Below are positions 50,046 through 60,876 of a DNA stretch of 64,000 nt, one piece after another. The stretch spans positions 1 through 64,000 of the forward strand of contig NZ_AUMR01000032.1 in NCBI RefSeq assembly GCF_000430785.1. Direction: 5' to 3'. Position numbers and translations under genes: made by a program. Source of the stretch: Ectobacillus panaciterrae DSM 19096. GTDB lineage: Bacteria > Bacillota > Bacilli > Bacillales > Bacillaceae_G. The notes under the pieces are model-generated. The model was not told where the DNA came from and searched no databases. It saw nothing but the letters and a program-made list of their open reading frames with translations. Position 1 is the stretch's first letter. Each line of letters begins with the position of its first letter.

Positions 50046-51009
50046 TTTGAAACATATTTTGAATGTGGTTTGTGTTTTGAGAAACCTCTAATGCGACCAG
50101 AAGTTTGATTCGTGCTTTTTGTCCGCTTAAGCCGTTTGTAAATATGGCGCCCATTTCTTTTAATTGTTTGCCGCCGCCCTCATAAGAGTATACATCCTGT
50201 ACAATTCCGTTGAAGCAACGGGAAACGAGAACGACAGGAACGCCTTTGCCAATGAGCCGTTGTATAGCCGGGACCGTTTTCGGAGGCAAGTTGCCTTGAC
50301 CCAATGCTTCGATTACGAGTCCGTCCACCGGCAAAGCTTCTATAGCTGTTAATAATGTCCCGTCCATACCTGCATATGCTTTTAGAAGCAGTACATTTTT
50401 CGTGACGTTTTCGACGCGATAGCTTTCCCGGTGCAGAATAGCTTGATGAAAAACGACCCCGCGTTTTGTTACGAGACCGATCGGACCATATTGAGGGCTT
50501 TGGAAGGTAGCAACGTTGCTCGTATGTGTCTTCGTCACGTTCGTAGCACAATGAATTTCATCATTTAACACGACAAGAACTCCCTTGCCCTTTGCTTCAG
50601 CGCTGCTTGCCACTTTCACGGCAGAAAGGAAATTATATAAACCGTCTGAACCGAGCTCATTGCTTGAACGCATTGCGCCTGTTACAACGACTGGAATGTT
50701 AGAGCGAACAGTTAAATCTAAAAAGTATGCCGTTTCCTCTAGCGTGTCTGTGCCATGTGTAATTACGACTCCATCAATGTTGTCCTGCTGTATTTTCGAA
50801 TGAATCAACTGCTGCAGCACGAGCATTTCCTTTGGCGTCATATGCGGAGAAGGAAGATGAAATACATCTTCAACTAACAAGTCTATTTCGTTTGAAGGCG
50901 GAATGAATTTAAGAAGCGGATTATTGCCTTGCGGTTTTACAAAGCCCGTATCTTGATCTTCTTCCATAGCGATCGTTCCGCCTGTATGCAATATAAGAAT
51001 TTTTTTCAA
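50041..51009 (-). CDS. ansA: Type I L-asparaginase
   Basis: Hydrolyses asparagine to aspartate and ammonia in the cytoplasm. 322 residues from TTG at 51009, ahead of which lies GGCGGGAAG. Catalytic threonines: first in LHTGGTIAMEED near residue 9, second in VITHGTDTLEETAYFL near 88 with the Asp. LSSA-like VTGAMRSSNELGSDG near 113, then AYAGMDGTLL. No signal peptide. In B. subtilis this position holds prsW, sleB, ypeB and ypfA, which are absent here. Confidence 0.92.
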   Translation of the reverse strand: MKKILILHTGGTIAMEEDQDTGFVKPQGNNPLLKFIPPSNEIDLLVEDVFHLPSPHMTPKEMLVLQQLIHSKIQQDNIDGVVITHGTDTLEETAYFLDLTVRSNIPVVVTGAMRSSNELGSDGLYNFLSAVKVASSAEAKGKGVLVVLNDEIHCATNVTKTHTSNVATFQSPQYGPIGLVTKRGVVFHQAILHRESYRVENVTKNVLLLKAYAGMDGTLLTAIEALPVDGLVIEALGQGNLPPKTVPAIQRLIGKGVPVVLVSRCFNGIVQDVYSYEGGGKQLKEMGAIFTNGLSGQKARIKLLVALEVSQNTNHIQNMFQN

Positions 51010-51142
51010 TGTCTTCCCGCCTTTCCTAGCAATACAATACGACAATATCATGAGGATTAGAGATTCTACAATGAAAAACTATTGGCAGATGAATAAAATC
51101 AGCGTTTCTTTTTCAAAATGGAAGATAAAGGAGGCGGAAGCG

Positions 51143-51316
51143 ATGAAAAGAACGGAAGAAATCCTTATTAAGCTTATCGTCATGCAATTTATTTTTCTTT
51201 TACTGGCACAGGCTTTACTGACACAAGAGCCTGTCGCGCGCTATTTGTCTAAAGTGGTGTATTATGAAGGTGTTACAAAAGGAGTTCTGACAAACATTTT
51301 AGAAACAGGGAAGTAG
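51143..51316 (+). CDS. ypfB: Small membrane protein YpfB (DUF5359)
   Basis: 57 residues from ATG at 51143, behind AAGGAGGCGG. One membrane span (about 8-28, LIKLIVMQFIFLLLAQALL), then VARYLSKVVYYEGVTKGVL. It lies upstream of cmk as in B. subtilis. Function unknown. A long hairpin follows before cmk. Confidence 0.8.
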   Translation: MKRTEEILIKLIVMQFIFLLLAQALLTQEPVARYLSKVVYYEGVTKGVLTNILETGK

Positions 51317-51369
51317 TTTTAGCTTGCTTCCTCAACCAGTTGTGCTACAATAGTTTCAGACTTTAAGTG

Positions 51370-51432
51370 AAATAGAAGGCATACAAAAGCAGGGAGCGCA
51401 CCTGCTTTTCGTTATGTCTCCTTCTATTTTAA
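51370..51432 (+). terminator. Long hairpin between ypfB and cmk
   Basis: AAATAGAAGG pairs with CCTTCTATTT and AAAAGCAGG with CCTGCTTTT. The total is about 62 bases with a few mismatches. It reaches to within 16 bases of the cmk start, so it could end ypfB transcription or act as a cmk attenuator. Confidence 0.6.
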
Positions 51433-51447
51433 AATGAGGTGATCCGC

Positions 51448-52119
51448 ATGAAGAAAATTTCTATCGCTATCGACGGACCGGCTGCTGCTGGAAAGAGTAC
51501 GGTTGCAAAGCTTATCGCAAAAAAATTGGCATACGTATATATTGATACAGGCGCTATGTACCGCACGCTTACGTATGCGGCGCAAAACGCAGGAATTGAT
51601 TTAAATAATGAGAATGAAATGGCTGCCGTTTTAAAAGATATCAAAATTGAATTTCAAAATGGAGAAGTACAGCGTGTCTTTTTGAACGGAGAAGATGTGA
51701 CAGATGTAATCCGTACGCCGGAAGTGACAAACAGCGTTTCCGTTGCGGCAAAGCACCGTCTCGTCCGCGAAGAAATGGTGCGCCGTCAGCAGCTCCTTGG
51801 GGAAAGTGGAGGAGTTGTTATGGACGGACGCGACATCGGCACGCATGTTATGCCGAATGCAGAAGTGAAAATATTCCTCCTTGCATCCGTAGAAGAACGT
51901 GCGCAAAGAAGACATGCCGAGAACGTTTCAAAAGGATTTTCGTCTAATATAGAGAAGCTGCAGGAAGAAATTGCACAGCGTGACAAATTGGATTCAGAAC
52001 GCGAAGTCGCTCCCCTGAAAAAAGCAGACGATGCAATTGAGCTTGATACAACATCTCTTTCTATTGAAGAAGTCGTAAAAAAGATTATGGATATTGCAGC
52101 AGAAAAATTAACACAATAA
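51448..52119 (+). CDS. cmk: Cytidylate kinase
   Basis: 223 residues from ATG at 51448 behind GAGGTGAT. P-loop [16 protein letters not shown] at 5-20, [11 protein letters not shown] near 36, and [15 protein letters not shown] near 130. Phosphorylates CMP and dCMP with ATP. The next gene is the S1 homolog, as in most Firmicutes. Confidence 0.96.
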   Translation: MKKISIAIDGPAAAGKSTVAKLIAKKLAYVYIDTGAMYRTLTYAAQNAGIDLNNENEMAAVLKDIKIEFQNGEVQRVFLNGEDVTDVIRTPEVTNSVSVAAKHRLVREEMVRRQQLLGESGGVVMDGRDIGTHVMPNAEVKIFLLASVEERAQRRHAENVSKGFSSNIEKLQEEIAQRDKLDSEREVAPLKKADDAIELDTTSLSIEEVVKKIMDIAAEKLTQ

Positions 52120-52149
52120 GGGAGGAGCAGCGGCTCTTTCCTTATTTTT
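52117..52149 (+). terminator. Imperfect terminator after cmk
   Basis: AATAAGGGA...TTTCCTTATT stem followed by TTTTA. Confidence 0.55.
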
Positions 52150-52373
52150 ATACAGAGACAATTTACTTGACAAATGTTGTGATTTGTTAGAAGTTAGTAA
52201 AAGAAAGATATTTTTGAAATAGTCTGCCATATTTTAGCCGTCTGTCGCACAGAAGTGAAAAAATGAAGAATAAAGGACGTCAAGAGCAGATGATCCAACA
52301 TGCAAATGGGAATAAATTCCCATTTCGTATATACATAAAAGATGCTTTGCCATTTTAATAGGGAGGTATTTCC

Positions 52374-53516
52374 ATGGTTGAAAAAATGAATGAAGAAGTT
52401 ACAGCATTGCAAGTGGGCGATGTCGTAACAGGACAAGTTACAAAAGTGGAAGACAAACAAGTGCTTGTAGACGTTGGCTACAAAACTGAAGGCGTAATTC
52501 CTATCAGCGAACTTGCTAACGTTCATATTGAAAAGGCAAGCGATGCAGTACAAGAAGGTCAAACGCTTCAGTTAAAAGTAATTAAGCTTGAGGATGATGA
52601 TCTTGTGCTTTCTAAACGCGCTGTAGATGCAGAAAAGGCTTGGGAAGATTTATATGCAAAATTCCAGGCTGGAGAAGCTTTCGATGTAACTGTTAAGGAC
52701 ATCGTAAACGGCGGTCTTGTTGTGGACCTTGGCGTGCGCGGCTTCATTCCTGCTTCTCTAGTGGAAACACATTTTGTAGAAGATTTCACTGATTATAAAG
52801 GGAAAACATTTCAAGTGAAAATTGTAGAGCTTGAGCGCGAGAAAAACCGCGTGATTCTCTCTCATAAAGCAGTGGTAGAGGAAGAAATGGAAACAAAGAA
52901 GAAGGAAGCAATTCTGTCTCTAAAAGCAGGTGACGTAGTGGAAGGCACTGTACAGCGTCTTACTGATTTTGGAGCGTTCGTAAACATTGGCGGAGTGGAT
53001 GGCTTAGTGCATATCTCTCAAATTTCTCACGAACGCGTGGAAAAACCTTCTGACGTGTTGGCTGAAGGCCAATCTGTTAAAGTAAAGGTTCTTTCTGTCG
53101 ATGCGGATACAGGACGCATTTCGTTATCCATTAAAGCGGCACAGCCGGGCCCTTGGGACAGTGCAGCGGAAAAGGTAAAAGTTGGAGATATATTAGAAGG
53201 AACTGTTAAGCGCCTGGTGACATTCGGTGCATTTGTAGAAATCATTCCTTCTGTGGAAGGATTGGTTCACGTATCTCAAATTGCCAATCGCCATGTGAAA
53301 AATCCAAGCGAAGTACTGGAAGTAGGTCAAACGGTTCAAGTGAAGGTGTTGGAAGTGAATGCGAAAGAAAAACGAATTTCTTTGAGCATGAAGGATGCGC
53401 TGGAAGAAGAGCCGGAAGTGAAGGAAGACTACAGCAAATATCAGCCGTCTGCTGACAATGCTACATTCCAACTCGGCGATATTATTGGAGAACAGTTGAA
53501 AAAGCTTAAAAAATAA
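52374..53516 (+). CDS. ypfD: 30S ribosomal protein S1 homolog (YpfD)
   Basis: 380 residues with four S1 domains: about 15-85 ([20 protein letters not shown]), 102-170, 187-257 ([20 protein letters not shown]) and 272-344 ([20 protein letters not shown]). Bacillus S1 homologs have four such domains against six in E. coli, and are not essential for mRNA binding in the same way. The AGGGAGG site lies six bases before ATG. The upstream gap (52120-52373) shows no ORF and may hold its own promoter. Confidence 0.94.
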   Translation: MVEKMNEEVTALQVGDVVTGQVTKVEDKQVLVDVGYKTEGVIPISELANVHIEKASDAVQEGQTLQLKVIKLEDDDLVLSKRAVDAEKAWEDLYAKFQAGEAFDVTVKDIVNGGLVVDLGVRGFIPASLVETHFVEDFTDYKGKTFQVKIVELEREKNRVILSHKAVVEEEMETKKKEAILSLKAGDVVEGTVQRLTDFGAFVNIGGVDGLVHISQISHERVEKPSDVLAEGQSVKVKVLSVDADTGRISLSIKAAQPGPWDSAAEKVKVGDILEGTVKRLVTFGAFVEIIPSVEGLVHVSQIANRHVKNPSEVLEVGQTVQVKVLEVNAKEKRISLSMKDALEEEPEVKEDYSKYQPSADNATFQLGDIIGEQLKKLKK

Positions 53517-54612
<1,096 letters not shown>

Positions 54613-54666
54613 TGAAAGTATAGATTTTTTGAATGTTTGTTTACATATTCGGCTGCGCTGTTCGTG

Positions 54667-54787
54667 GTGTCCAGCTCCACCGGCTAGCTCCTCCTGTCAG
54701 AGAACCTCCCCCCACAAAGGCAAAAAGCGCCTTTTTAGGTGGAGAACCTCTGCCTTCCGGAGCTGAACGAGCCGGTTCCGCTTTTCG
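54667..54787 (+). repeat. REP-like cruciform repeat, full but divergent copy
   Basis: From GGTGTCCAGCTCCACCGGCT to AACGAGCCGGTTCCGCTTTTC, with GCAAAAAGCGCCTTTTT in the centre. The outer stem CCGGCT/AGCCGG is kept; inner stem GGCTAGCTCC pairs with GGAGCTGAACGAGCC. Confidence 0.8.
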
Positions 54788-54790
54788 TTC

Positions 54791-54925
54791 TTAATGACGA
54801 TTTTGTTTGCGCGCCAGCTCTGGCGTATCTAGACCCGTTGCTCCTGGATATTGCAATGATTGGTCACGATTGGACTCTGTGCGGCGAGATTGTTTCATTT
54901 TTCGTTCTTGGCGGTCTTTACCCAT
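54791..54925 (-). CDS. ypzI: Small protein YpzI
   Basis: 44 residues, ATG at 54925 behind AAGGAGGTGGG. Reads MGKDRQERKMKQSRRTESNR then DQSLQYPGATGLDTPEL and ARKQNRH, matching Bacillus YpzI, a short basic protein of unknown function located between fni and yphA in B. subtilis as here. Too short for usual ORF cut-offs. Probably disordered. Confidence 0.85.
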   Translation of the reverse strand: MGKDRQERKMKQSRRTESNRDQSLQYPGATGLDTPELARKQNRH

Positions 54926-55039
54926 AGTTCCCACCTCCTTATTACAAGTGTTTCTGTTCCGGGTAAAACTATTCGAATCTCCGGGAAAGATTATTTCTCA
55001 TAAAATGTACCCATAATGGTAAAGATAGGAGGTAGAAAC

Positions 55040-55633
55040 GTGGAAGGAAGCTATTTTTATTTCTTTTCTTGGTGCGGTTGGATTATTGCGACATTCTGGA
55101 TGAAAAAAGATCGTATGCGCTTGTTTGCTGCTATGAGCATTTTGCTTATCATCATTGGCTCGCATACATATGTATTCATTGGTATGTTTCAGATTTCTGT
55201 AAGCTACTTAACCATTATGGGAGTATGTTTTTTAGGGTTATCGCGAAGCGGTTGGTGGCAAATCGTGTATGGAATTATGAGTGCGGCAATCATTGCTATG
55301 CTGTATGCCGTATTTCATATGATAGAGCTGTACGATCCTGTCTGGATTATGATGGACCGTACGTGGCTGTTAAGCGCTGTTTTAGTATATGCTGTGCTCC
55401 TTTTAATCAGAAAGCCTGTTAACCGTATTTTTGTCATTTGTATAGGAGCTGTGCAAGGAGAAGCGATGCTGGCCATTGTACTGCAAACTTTCGGATTTCA
55501 TAACGAGATTGGGGCGCCCGCTTTTTTGGATGTTATAGCTTGTTCCGTTGCAGCGCTTTGCGTACTTCATATTGTCGTAAAAAGACTTTCATATGCCCAG
55601 CCGTTTAAACAAAAGCATGTAAGGGAGGGGTGA
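55040..55633 (+). CDS. yphA: Membrane protein YphA
   Basis: 197 residues from GTG at 55040 behind ATAGGAGG (the ATG at 55016 lies ahead of that site). Six or so membrane spans, beginning GSYFYFFSWCGWIIATFWMK. Length and location match YphA of B. subtilis, a sporulation-linked membrane protein family of unknown function. The gene downstream, for the YIEGIA protein, follows after six bases, so the two are co-transcribed. Confidence 0.85.
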   Translation: MEGSYFYFFSWCGWIIATFWMKKDRMRLFAAMSILLIIIGSHTYVFIGMFQISVSYLTIMGVCFLGLSRSGWWQIVYGIMSAAIIAMLYAVFHMIELYDPVWIMMDRTWLLSAVLVYAVLLLIRKPVNRIFVICIGAVQGEAMLAIVLQTFGFHNEIGAPAFLDVIACSVAALCVLHIVVKRLSYAQPFKQKHVREG

Positions 55634-55639
55634 TTACTT

Positions 55640-56530
55640 ATGAATCATTATACATATCCCATTTTGCTCGGCGTAGGGGCTGGGGTGCTGACGCGGCTTA
55701 TTATGCTGCGCACAGACTCGCGGCAATATCCGACGCGTTTGCACGGAAAAATCGTTCATATCGCCATGGGATTCATTGCAGCCGTTTTAGGGGCCGTTGC
55801 CATTCCGTCTATTATGAAAAAGGATTTTTCGGCTATCACCTTCTTAACGCTGGCTGCATCGCAATTTCGCGACGTGCGCAATATGGAGCGAAACACGCTG
55901 CAGCAGTTGGACGGCTATGAGCTTGTGCCAAGGGGAAGTACGTATATCGAAGGGATTGCGCTTGTATTTGAAAGCCGCAATTATCTGGTCATTTTTACGT
56001 CCTTTGTTACGACCTTCGCGTATTTGGGATTCAATTCCATATATGCCGGTTTGACAGCGGCTTTCGTAAGCTTTCTTATTTCCAAAAAGCTTATGTCAGG
56101 GAGCCACTTAAAAGATTTGGTGAATATTGAAAATGTACCGCTTCGCTTTGAAGGAGCCGGCCTCTATATTGATAATATCTATATTATGAACATTGGATTA
56201 CCTGCACGGCAGAAAGAGATATTAAAGTACGGAATGGGATTTTTGTTAACGCCAAAATCAGCTGATGCCAGAATTACGCTGGCAAATTTGGGGCAGCGGC
56301 AAGCTATTTTACATGACGTTTCGGTTGGGCTAGGCGTATTCCGTGACTCAGGAACGCCTGCGCTTGTTCCTCTTGCAAAGCTGGATATAAGCGACGGCAG
56401 AGTTGGCGTGTTTGTGCTCCCGCAAGAACAGGACGTACAAAAAGCAATTCAAGTAATTGGTAACGCGCCGACGCTCGAAAATGCCATTCGTATGTCATCA
56501 GAAGCCGGCAAAGGGGGCAAAGGCAAATGA
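55640..56530 (+). CDS. seaA: YIEGIA-family membrane protein (YphB/SeaA)
   Basis: 296 residues with several N-terminal membrane spans and the family-defining YIEGIALVFESRNYL near residue 94. The C-terminal half is soluble (LVNIENVPLRFEGAGLYIDN, TLANLGQRQAILHDVSVGLG). In B. subtilis YphB is needed for full spore quality and is paired with a small capping subunit; the two overlap here by four bases. Start ATG at 55640 follows GGGAGGGG. Confidence 0.85.
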   Translation: MNHYTYPILLGVGAGVLTRLIMLRTDSRQYPTRLHGKIVHIAMGFIAAVLGAVAIPSIMKKDFSAITFLTLAASQFRDVRNMERNTLQQLDGYELVPRGSTYIEGIALVFESRNYLVIFTSFVTTFAYLGFNSIYAGLTAAFVSFLISKKLMSGSHLKDLVNIENVPLRFEGAGLYIDNIYIMNIGLPARQKEILKYGMGFLLTPKSADARITLANLGQRQAILHDVSVGLGVFRDSGTPALVPLAKLDISDGRVGVFVLPQEQDVQKAIQVIGNAPTLENAIRMSSEAGKGGKGK

Positions 56531-56715
56531 TACTTGAAAAAGTTATACTTGCTGTGATTACGACAGAAGCTGGCAAGTTTGCCGGAGGCGCCCCGTTATT
56601 TACATGTTCATCTGTTGAGGAAATGGAATTTGTCGCAAGCAATTTAGAAGCGATTTTAGATGGAATTGCTCATCGCTTGCAAGACAACGTATATATTATT
56701 GTGAAACACTCCTAG
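56527..56715 (+). CDS. ypzH: Capping complex subunit for the YIEGIA protein
   Basis: 62 residues, soluble, beginning MILEKVILAVITTEAGKFAG with GGAPLFTCSSVEEMEFVASN in the middle and HRLQDNVYIIVKHS at the end. Small partners of YIEGIA proteins of this size always follow them. It starts within the stop codon region of that gene (overlap at 56527-56530). A terminator follows after about 55 bases. Confidence 0.8.
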   Translation: MILEKVILAVITTEAGKFAGGAPLFTCSSVEEMEFVASNLEAILDGIAHRLQDNVYIIVKHS

Positions 56716-56769
56716 AGTATGATATAATGGGAAATGTTTTGAAGCTGGCATACTTTTTCACAATCGCTA

Positions 56770-56799
56770 ATCCCTTCTGAATGAAAGAAGGGTTTTTTT
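56770..56799 (+). terminator. Terminator of yphA-seaA-ypzH
   Basis: CCCTTCT/AGAAGGG stem followed by seven Ts. Confidence 0.8.
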
Positions 56800-56832
56800 A
56801 CATACCATGGATGAATAGGAAGGATGAAATAA

Positions 56833-58140
56833 ATGAAACCTGTAGTAGCCATAGTAGGACGTCCGAACGTGGGCAAGTCCACTATTTTTAACCGCATTGT
56901 CGGAGAACGCATTTCCATCGTAGAGGATATTCCCGGAGTTACGCGCGATCGGATTTACAGTTCCGGTGAATGGCTGAATCGTGAATTTAACCTTATTGAT
57001 ACGGGCGGAATTGATATTGGCGATGAGCCGTTTTTAACGCAAATCCGCCAACAGGCAGAAGTTGCAATTGATGAAGCTGATGTAATTATTTTCTTAACGA
57101 ACGGCCGCGACGGCGTAACTGCTGCGGATGAGGAAGTAGCGAAAATTTTATACAAATCAAAAAAGTCGGTTGTCTTGGCAGTCAATAAAATAGATAACCC
57201 GGAAATGCGAGAGCAAATTTATGATTTTTATGCACTCGGCTTTGGTGAACCGTTCCCGATTTCCGGCTCGCACGGCTTGGGTCTAGGCGATTTGCTTGAT
57301 GAAGTGGCAAAGCATTTTCCGAGCGATGCCGAAGAAGATTATGATGAAGAAACGATTAAGTTTTGCCTGATCGGACGTCCGAATGTCGGAAAATCTTCTC
57401 TCGTGAACGCCTTGCTTGGCCAGGAACGCGTAATCGTGAGCGATGTTGCCGGTACAACTCGTGACGCAGTTGATACGCCGTATTCAAAAGACGGTCAAGA
57501 TTATGTCATTATTGATACGGCCGGTATGCGCAAAAGAGGGAAGGTGTACGAGAGCACCGAAAAATATAGTGTACTTCGTGCATTGCGTGCGATTGAACGA
57601 TCCGATGTCGTCCTCGTTGTTTTAGACGGTGAAGAAGGAATCATTGAACAAGATAAAAAAATTGCCGGCTATGCACACGATTCAGGAAGAGCCGTTATCA
57701 TCGTAGTAAACAAATGGGATGCAGTAGAAAAGGATGAGAAGACAATGAAGGAGTTCGAAGAAAAAATTCGTGCTCACTTCCAATTTTTAGACTATGCACC
57801 TATTGTATTCTTATCTGCAAAAACAAAAAAACGGACGCACACACTTGCTCCAATGATTAATACTGTAAGTGAAAATCAAACGCTTCGTGTACAAACAAAT
57901 GTTCTCAACGATATCATTATGGATGCGGTTGCGATGAATCCGACGCCGACGCACAACGGCAAGCGCTTGAAGATTTATTATACGACACAAGTGGCTATTA
58001 AGCCGCCTACGTTTGTTGTGTTTGTAAACGATCCGGAGCTTATGCACTTTTCATACGAGCGTTTCCTTGAAAACCGCATTCGCGATTCATTCAACTTTGT
58101 AGGAACTCCTATTAAAATTATCGCAAGAGCGAGAGACTGA
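56833..58140 (+). CDS. der: Ribosome assembly GTPase Der (EngA)
   Basis: 435 residues with two tandem GTPase domains. First P-loop [16 protein letters not shown] near 9, DxxG in DTGGID and NKID near 119. Second P-loop [16 protein letters not shown] near 182, DTAGMR near 230 and NKWD near 290. C-terminal KH-like domain ends IIARARD. Needed for late 50S assembly. Start ATG behind AAGGATGAAATAA is weak but the family start fits ([15 protein letters not shown]). Confidence 0.96.
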   Translation: MKPVVAIVGRPNVGKSTIFNRIVGERISIVEDIPGVTRDRIYSSGEWLNREFNLIDTGGIDIGDEPFLTQIRQQAEVAIDEADVIIFLTNGRDGVTAADEEVAKILYKSKKSVVLAVNKIDNPEMREQIYDFYALGFGEPFPISGSHGLGLGDLLDEVAKHFPSDAEEDYDEETIKFCLIGRPNVGKSSLVNALLGQERVIVSDVAGTTRDAVDTPYSKDGQDYVIIDTAGMRKRGKVYESTEKYSVLRALRAIERSDVVLVVLDGEEGIIEQDKKIAGYAHDSGRAVIIVVNKWDAVEKDEKTMKEFEEKIRAHFQFLDYAPIVFLSAKTKKRTHTLAPMINTVSENQTLRVQTNVLNDIIMDAVAMNPTPTHNGKRLKIYYTTQVAIKPPTFVVFVNDPELMHFSYERFLENRIRDSFNFVGTPIKIIARARD

Positions 58141-58159
58141 CGGGAGAAGGTGTAACTTG

Positions 58160-59188
58160 ATGGAGAAAATTACAGTCGTGGGAGCCGGAAGCTGGGGAAC
58201 GGCTCTGGCAATGGTTTTGGCTGATAACGGTCATGAAGTTCGCATTTGGGGAAATCGACAAGAACAGATGGATGAAATAAATGAACACCATACGAACAAA
58301 CGCTATCTTCCAGATATTGATTTGCCAGAAAACATTGTCGCTTATGTATCGCTTGAGGAAGCGCTGAGAGATACGGAAAACATTTTGCTTGTTGTGCCTA
58401 CAAAAGCGATTCGCGAAGTACTCGGCAGCATGAAAAGCCTGCTGACAAAACCTGTTACGATCATTCATGCAAGCAAGGGGATTGAGCCGGATACATCTAA
58501 GCGTATTTCAGAAATGATCGAAGAGGAAGTGCCTGCTCATTTGCTTCGCGATGTGGTAGTGCTTTCCGGTCCGAGTCATGCCGAAGAAGTGGCGCTTCGC
58601 TATCCGACGACGATTACTTCCGCCTCTAAAAATATGCAGGCGGCTGAAGCGGTACAAGACTTGTTTATCAATCAATATTTTCGCGTGTACACAAATCCTG
58701 ATATCATCGGGGTAGAGCTGGGCGGAGCGCTGAAGAATATTATCGCGCTGGCAGCCGGCATGACGGATGGATTAGGATTTGGTGATAATGCGAAGGCTGC
58801 TCTTATGACACGGGGGTTAGCTGAAATTGCGCGGCTCGGCAGAAAAATGGGTGCCAATCCGCTGACATTTGCCGGTTTAACAGGCATGGGCGATTTAATT
58901 GTTACGTGTACGAGCGTTCACAGCCGAAACTGGCGGGCAGGAAATCTGCTCGGCAGAGGCCATTCGCTTGAAGAAGTGTTAGAAAGCATGGGAATGGTAG
59001 TAGAAGGCGTTCGCACTACGAAAGCAGCTTATCAGTTAGCACAAAAAATCAATGTAGATATGCCAATTACGACAGCTTTGCATGAAGTGCTGTTTGACGG
59101 AAAAGACGTGAAGAATGCGGTTGATTTTCTCATGGGACGTGTCCGCAAGCATGAAGTGGAAACTGTACCTAATTTAGCCGGTGAATAA
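58160..59188 (+). CDS. gpsA: Glycerol-3-phosphate dehydrogenase [NAD(P)+]
   Basis: Reduces dihydroxyacetone phosphate to sn-glycerol-3-phosphate, the backbone of phospholipids. 342 residues from ATG at 58160 (TTG at 58157 is an alternative). NAD loop [18 protein letters not shown] near 7, [11 protein letters not shown] near 137, catalytic Lys region [20 protein letters not shown] near 190, and [14 protein letters not shown]. It follows der by 20 bases, as in many Firmicutes. Confidence 0.96.
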   Translation: MEKITVVGAGSWGTALAMVLADNGHEVRIWGNRQEQMDEINEHHTNKRYLPDIDLPENIVAYVSLEEALRDTENILLVVPTKAIREVLGSMKSLLTKPVTIIHASKGIEPDTSKRISEMIEEEVPAHLLRDVVVLSGPSHAEEVALRYPTTITSASKNMQAAEAVQDLFINQYFRVYTNPDIIGVELGGALKNIIALAAGMTDGLGFGDNAKAALMTRGLAEIARLGRKMGANPLTFAGLTGMGDLIVTCTSVHSRNWRAGNLLGRGHSLEEVLESMGMVVEGVRTTKAAYQLAQKINVDMPITTALHEVLFDGKDVKNAVDFLMGRVRKHEVETVPNLAGE

Positions 59189-59212
59189 GAGAGGAGCTTC
59201 CTCTCTTTTTTT
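59186..59212 (+). terminator. Terminator of der-gpsA
   Basis: AAGAGAGGA/TCCTCTCTT stem followed by seven Ts, directly after the stop codon. Confidence 0.85.
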
Positions 59213-59228
59213 TGTGCGCCGATGGTGG

Positions 59229-59352
59229 TGTCTAGCTCCATCGGCCAGCTCCCAACGCCAAAATAACCTTCCCCATTGTATTGCCAAAAAGCGGCTTTAA
59301 TGGTGAAGAACATTTTGACGAGGGAGCTAAGCGGGCCGATTCCGCTTTTCTT
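59229..59352 (+). repeat. REP-like cruciform repeat, full but divergent copy
   Basis: From GTGTCTAGCTCCATCGGCCA to GCGGGCCGATTCCGCTTTTC. The outer stem changed from CCGGC to ATCGGCC with compensating GGCCGAT at the other end, so pairing is kept despite sequence change. Confidence 0.8.
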
Positions 59353-59427
59353 TTCTTTTTAGGTGGTTTCACCAAATCTGCCCAGCTGCATAGGATGGAG
59401 TGTAGATTACAGGAGAGGGTGGAAACA

Positions 59428-59682
59428 ATGGCTTCAAATAATTTCTTTGATAATGTGGAGAAACAAACGAAAGTGAATAAAGACGATATCTTTAAGCTTG
59501 CGGCTTCTGTACAAAATGCGAATTTAAAGGACGAAAAAGTATTGCGCCAGCTGATTCATCAAGTAGCTGCAATGGCAGGACGGCAAGTGCCGAAAGAGAA
59601 GGAAGATCAAATCGTAAAAGCAATCATTAACAATAACCTTCCGGCTGACTTGAACACTTTAGGAAATATGTTCAAAAAGTAA
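59428..59682 (+). CDS. spoVIF: Stage VI sporulation protein F
   Basis: 84 residues from ATG at 59428 behind AGGAGAGGG; the open frame upstream is in repeat DNA. Reads MASNNFFDNVEKQTKVNKDD, with LRQLIHQVAAMAGRQVPKEK and ends LNTLGNMFKK, matching SpoVIF (YjcC), a coat-assembly factor made late in the mother cell. In B. subtilis the gene lies elsewhere, so its place between gpsA and yphE is a B. cereus-like trait. Terminator about 70 bases downstream. Confidence 0.9.
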   Translation: MASNNFFDNVEKQTKVNKDDIFKLAASVQNANLKDEKVLRQLIHQVAAMAGRQVPKEKEDQIVKAIINNNLPADLNTLGNMFKK

Positions 59683-59752
59683 ACAATACGCATAGCAATA
59701 GCATATGATACAGTGTATGAAACATACATGAGCTGAATACGGGATATTTGGT

Positions 59753-59793
59753 CGACCGAAGCGAAGGGGCCTCTGTTCGCTTCGGTTTTTAAT
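59753..59793 (+). terminator. Terminator of spoVIF
   Basis: ACCGAAGCGAA/TTCGCTTCGGT stem followed by TTTTT. Confidence 0.85.
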
Positions 59794-59888
59794 TGTAAGA
59801 ATTATTTTTATTCTTTTCGAATTAATAATTTGCTAAAATAATATGTAGATAGATTGTCATAGTTGACGTACATAAAAGGGGTGTAAAA

Positions 59889-60086
59889 ATGGCTTTAATG
59901 AAAATGTGGTTCTCTTTAGGATCCATGGCACTTATGTTTATTTCGGTTATGTTTATTTTGCTGAGCCGTCATAAAATTCAAAACAAATTTTTGAAAGGGG
60001 TTACAGCGTTTGTTGCATACTCCTTCATGATTGTGTCGGGAATTATTATTTTTGTTGTCGTATTTAGCGGACCGGTGAGCAAATAA
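59889..60086 (+). CDS. yphE: DUF2768 membrane protein YphE
   Basis: 65 residues with two membrane spans (about 7-27 and 40-60), matching DUF2768/YphE. It is followed after 24 bases by yphF as in B. subtilis. The AAGGGGTG site precedes the ATG. Function unknown; sits in a sporulation-rich neighbourhood. Confidence 0.85.
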   Translation: MALMKMWFSLGSMALMFISVMFILLSRHKIQNKFLKGVTAFVAYSFMIVSGIIIFVVVFSGPVSK

Positions 60087-60110
60087 GGGAAAAGGTTGTG
60101 ACGGAGAGAA

Positions 60111-60827
60111 ATGAGAAAGTTTTCAGCAATCATGCTGTTTTTGGTGATGACTTGCGTTCTGTCGGGCTGCTTATACCCGCAGGATAAAATACAGCAAGCC
60201 CAAGTTCCGTATCAAGACCAGTTGAATGCGGTACAGAACGCAGTAAATCAATTTAAGGATGCAAACGGCGGTCTGCTTCCTATTAAAACTCGGGATATGA
60301 GTACGCCGATTTATCAAAAATACCCAATCGAGTTTACAAAGCTAGCTCCGCAATTCATGCAAGAGCCGCCCGGTAACGCGTTTGAAAGCGGAGGGGTGTA
60401 TCAGTACGTTTTAGTAGACGTCGAGACGAACCCGACTGTGAAGCTCATTGACCTGCGAGTGACTGAAAAAATAAGGGATTTAAAGCTGAAAATTCAGATG
60501 TATCGTGACGAGCACCAATATCCCCCGTTCAAAAAAGTGCTTGCAGCCGGTGTGTATACGCTCGATTACAAGAAGCTTGGCTACAAGGAAGAGCCGTATG
60601 CGGAAAGTCCGTATTCCGGCAAGGCCTTGCCGTTTGTGATTGACGGTCAAGGAGAGATTTACGTAGATTATAGCGCAGACTTGTATGAGATGCTGCAAAA
60701 GCACAAAGATGAGGCGAGAGAGGGCGAGGACATCCGCCCGATTCTGATGAAACATTCTCCTTTTGCGCCAGCGTATTCCCTTCCCTACACAGTAAAGGAC
60801 AAAGAGCCGGTTTTTTTCGTTCGATAA
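60111..60827 (+). CDS. yphF: Lipoprotein YphF
   Basis: 238 residues. Signal peptide with lipobox LSGC (Cys near 20), so a lipid-anchored outer-face protein. The mature part includes AVNQFKDANGGLLPIKTRDM near 45 and YRDEHQYPPFKKVLAAGVYT near 130, twice the same Q/R-F/Y-x-(D)-x-N/H-x-(L/Y)-PI/PF pattern, suggesting an internal duplication. Upstream of spoIVA as in B. subtilis. Function unknown. Confidence 0.85.
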   Translation: MRKFSAIMLFLVMTCVLSGCLYPQDKIQQAQVPYQDQLNAVQNAVNQFKDANGGLLPIKTRDMSTPIYQKYPIEFTKLAPQFMQEPPGNAFESGGVYQYVLVDVETNPTVKLIDLRVTEKIRDLKLKIQMYRDEHQYPPFKKVLAAGVYTLDYKKLGYKEEPYAESPYSGKALPFVIDGQGEIYVDYSADLYEMLQKHKDEAREGEDIRPILMKHSPFAPAYSLPYTVKDKEPVFFVR

Positions 60828-60833
60828 GTCATG

Positions 60834-60876
60834 AACCCCTCTCTTTAGGAATAAGTTTCTAAAAGAAGGGTTTTTT
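60834..60876 (+). terminator. Imperfect terminator after yphF
   Basis: AACCCCTCTCTTTA...AAGAAGGGTT stem followed by six Ts. Confidence 0.6.

Noticed and set aside
54739-54927. 62-residue plus-strand ORF
   Set aside because: It is the antisense of ypzI, which has a near-perfect ribosome-binding site and a recognisable product.
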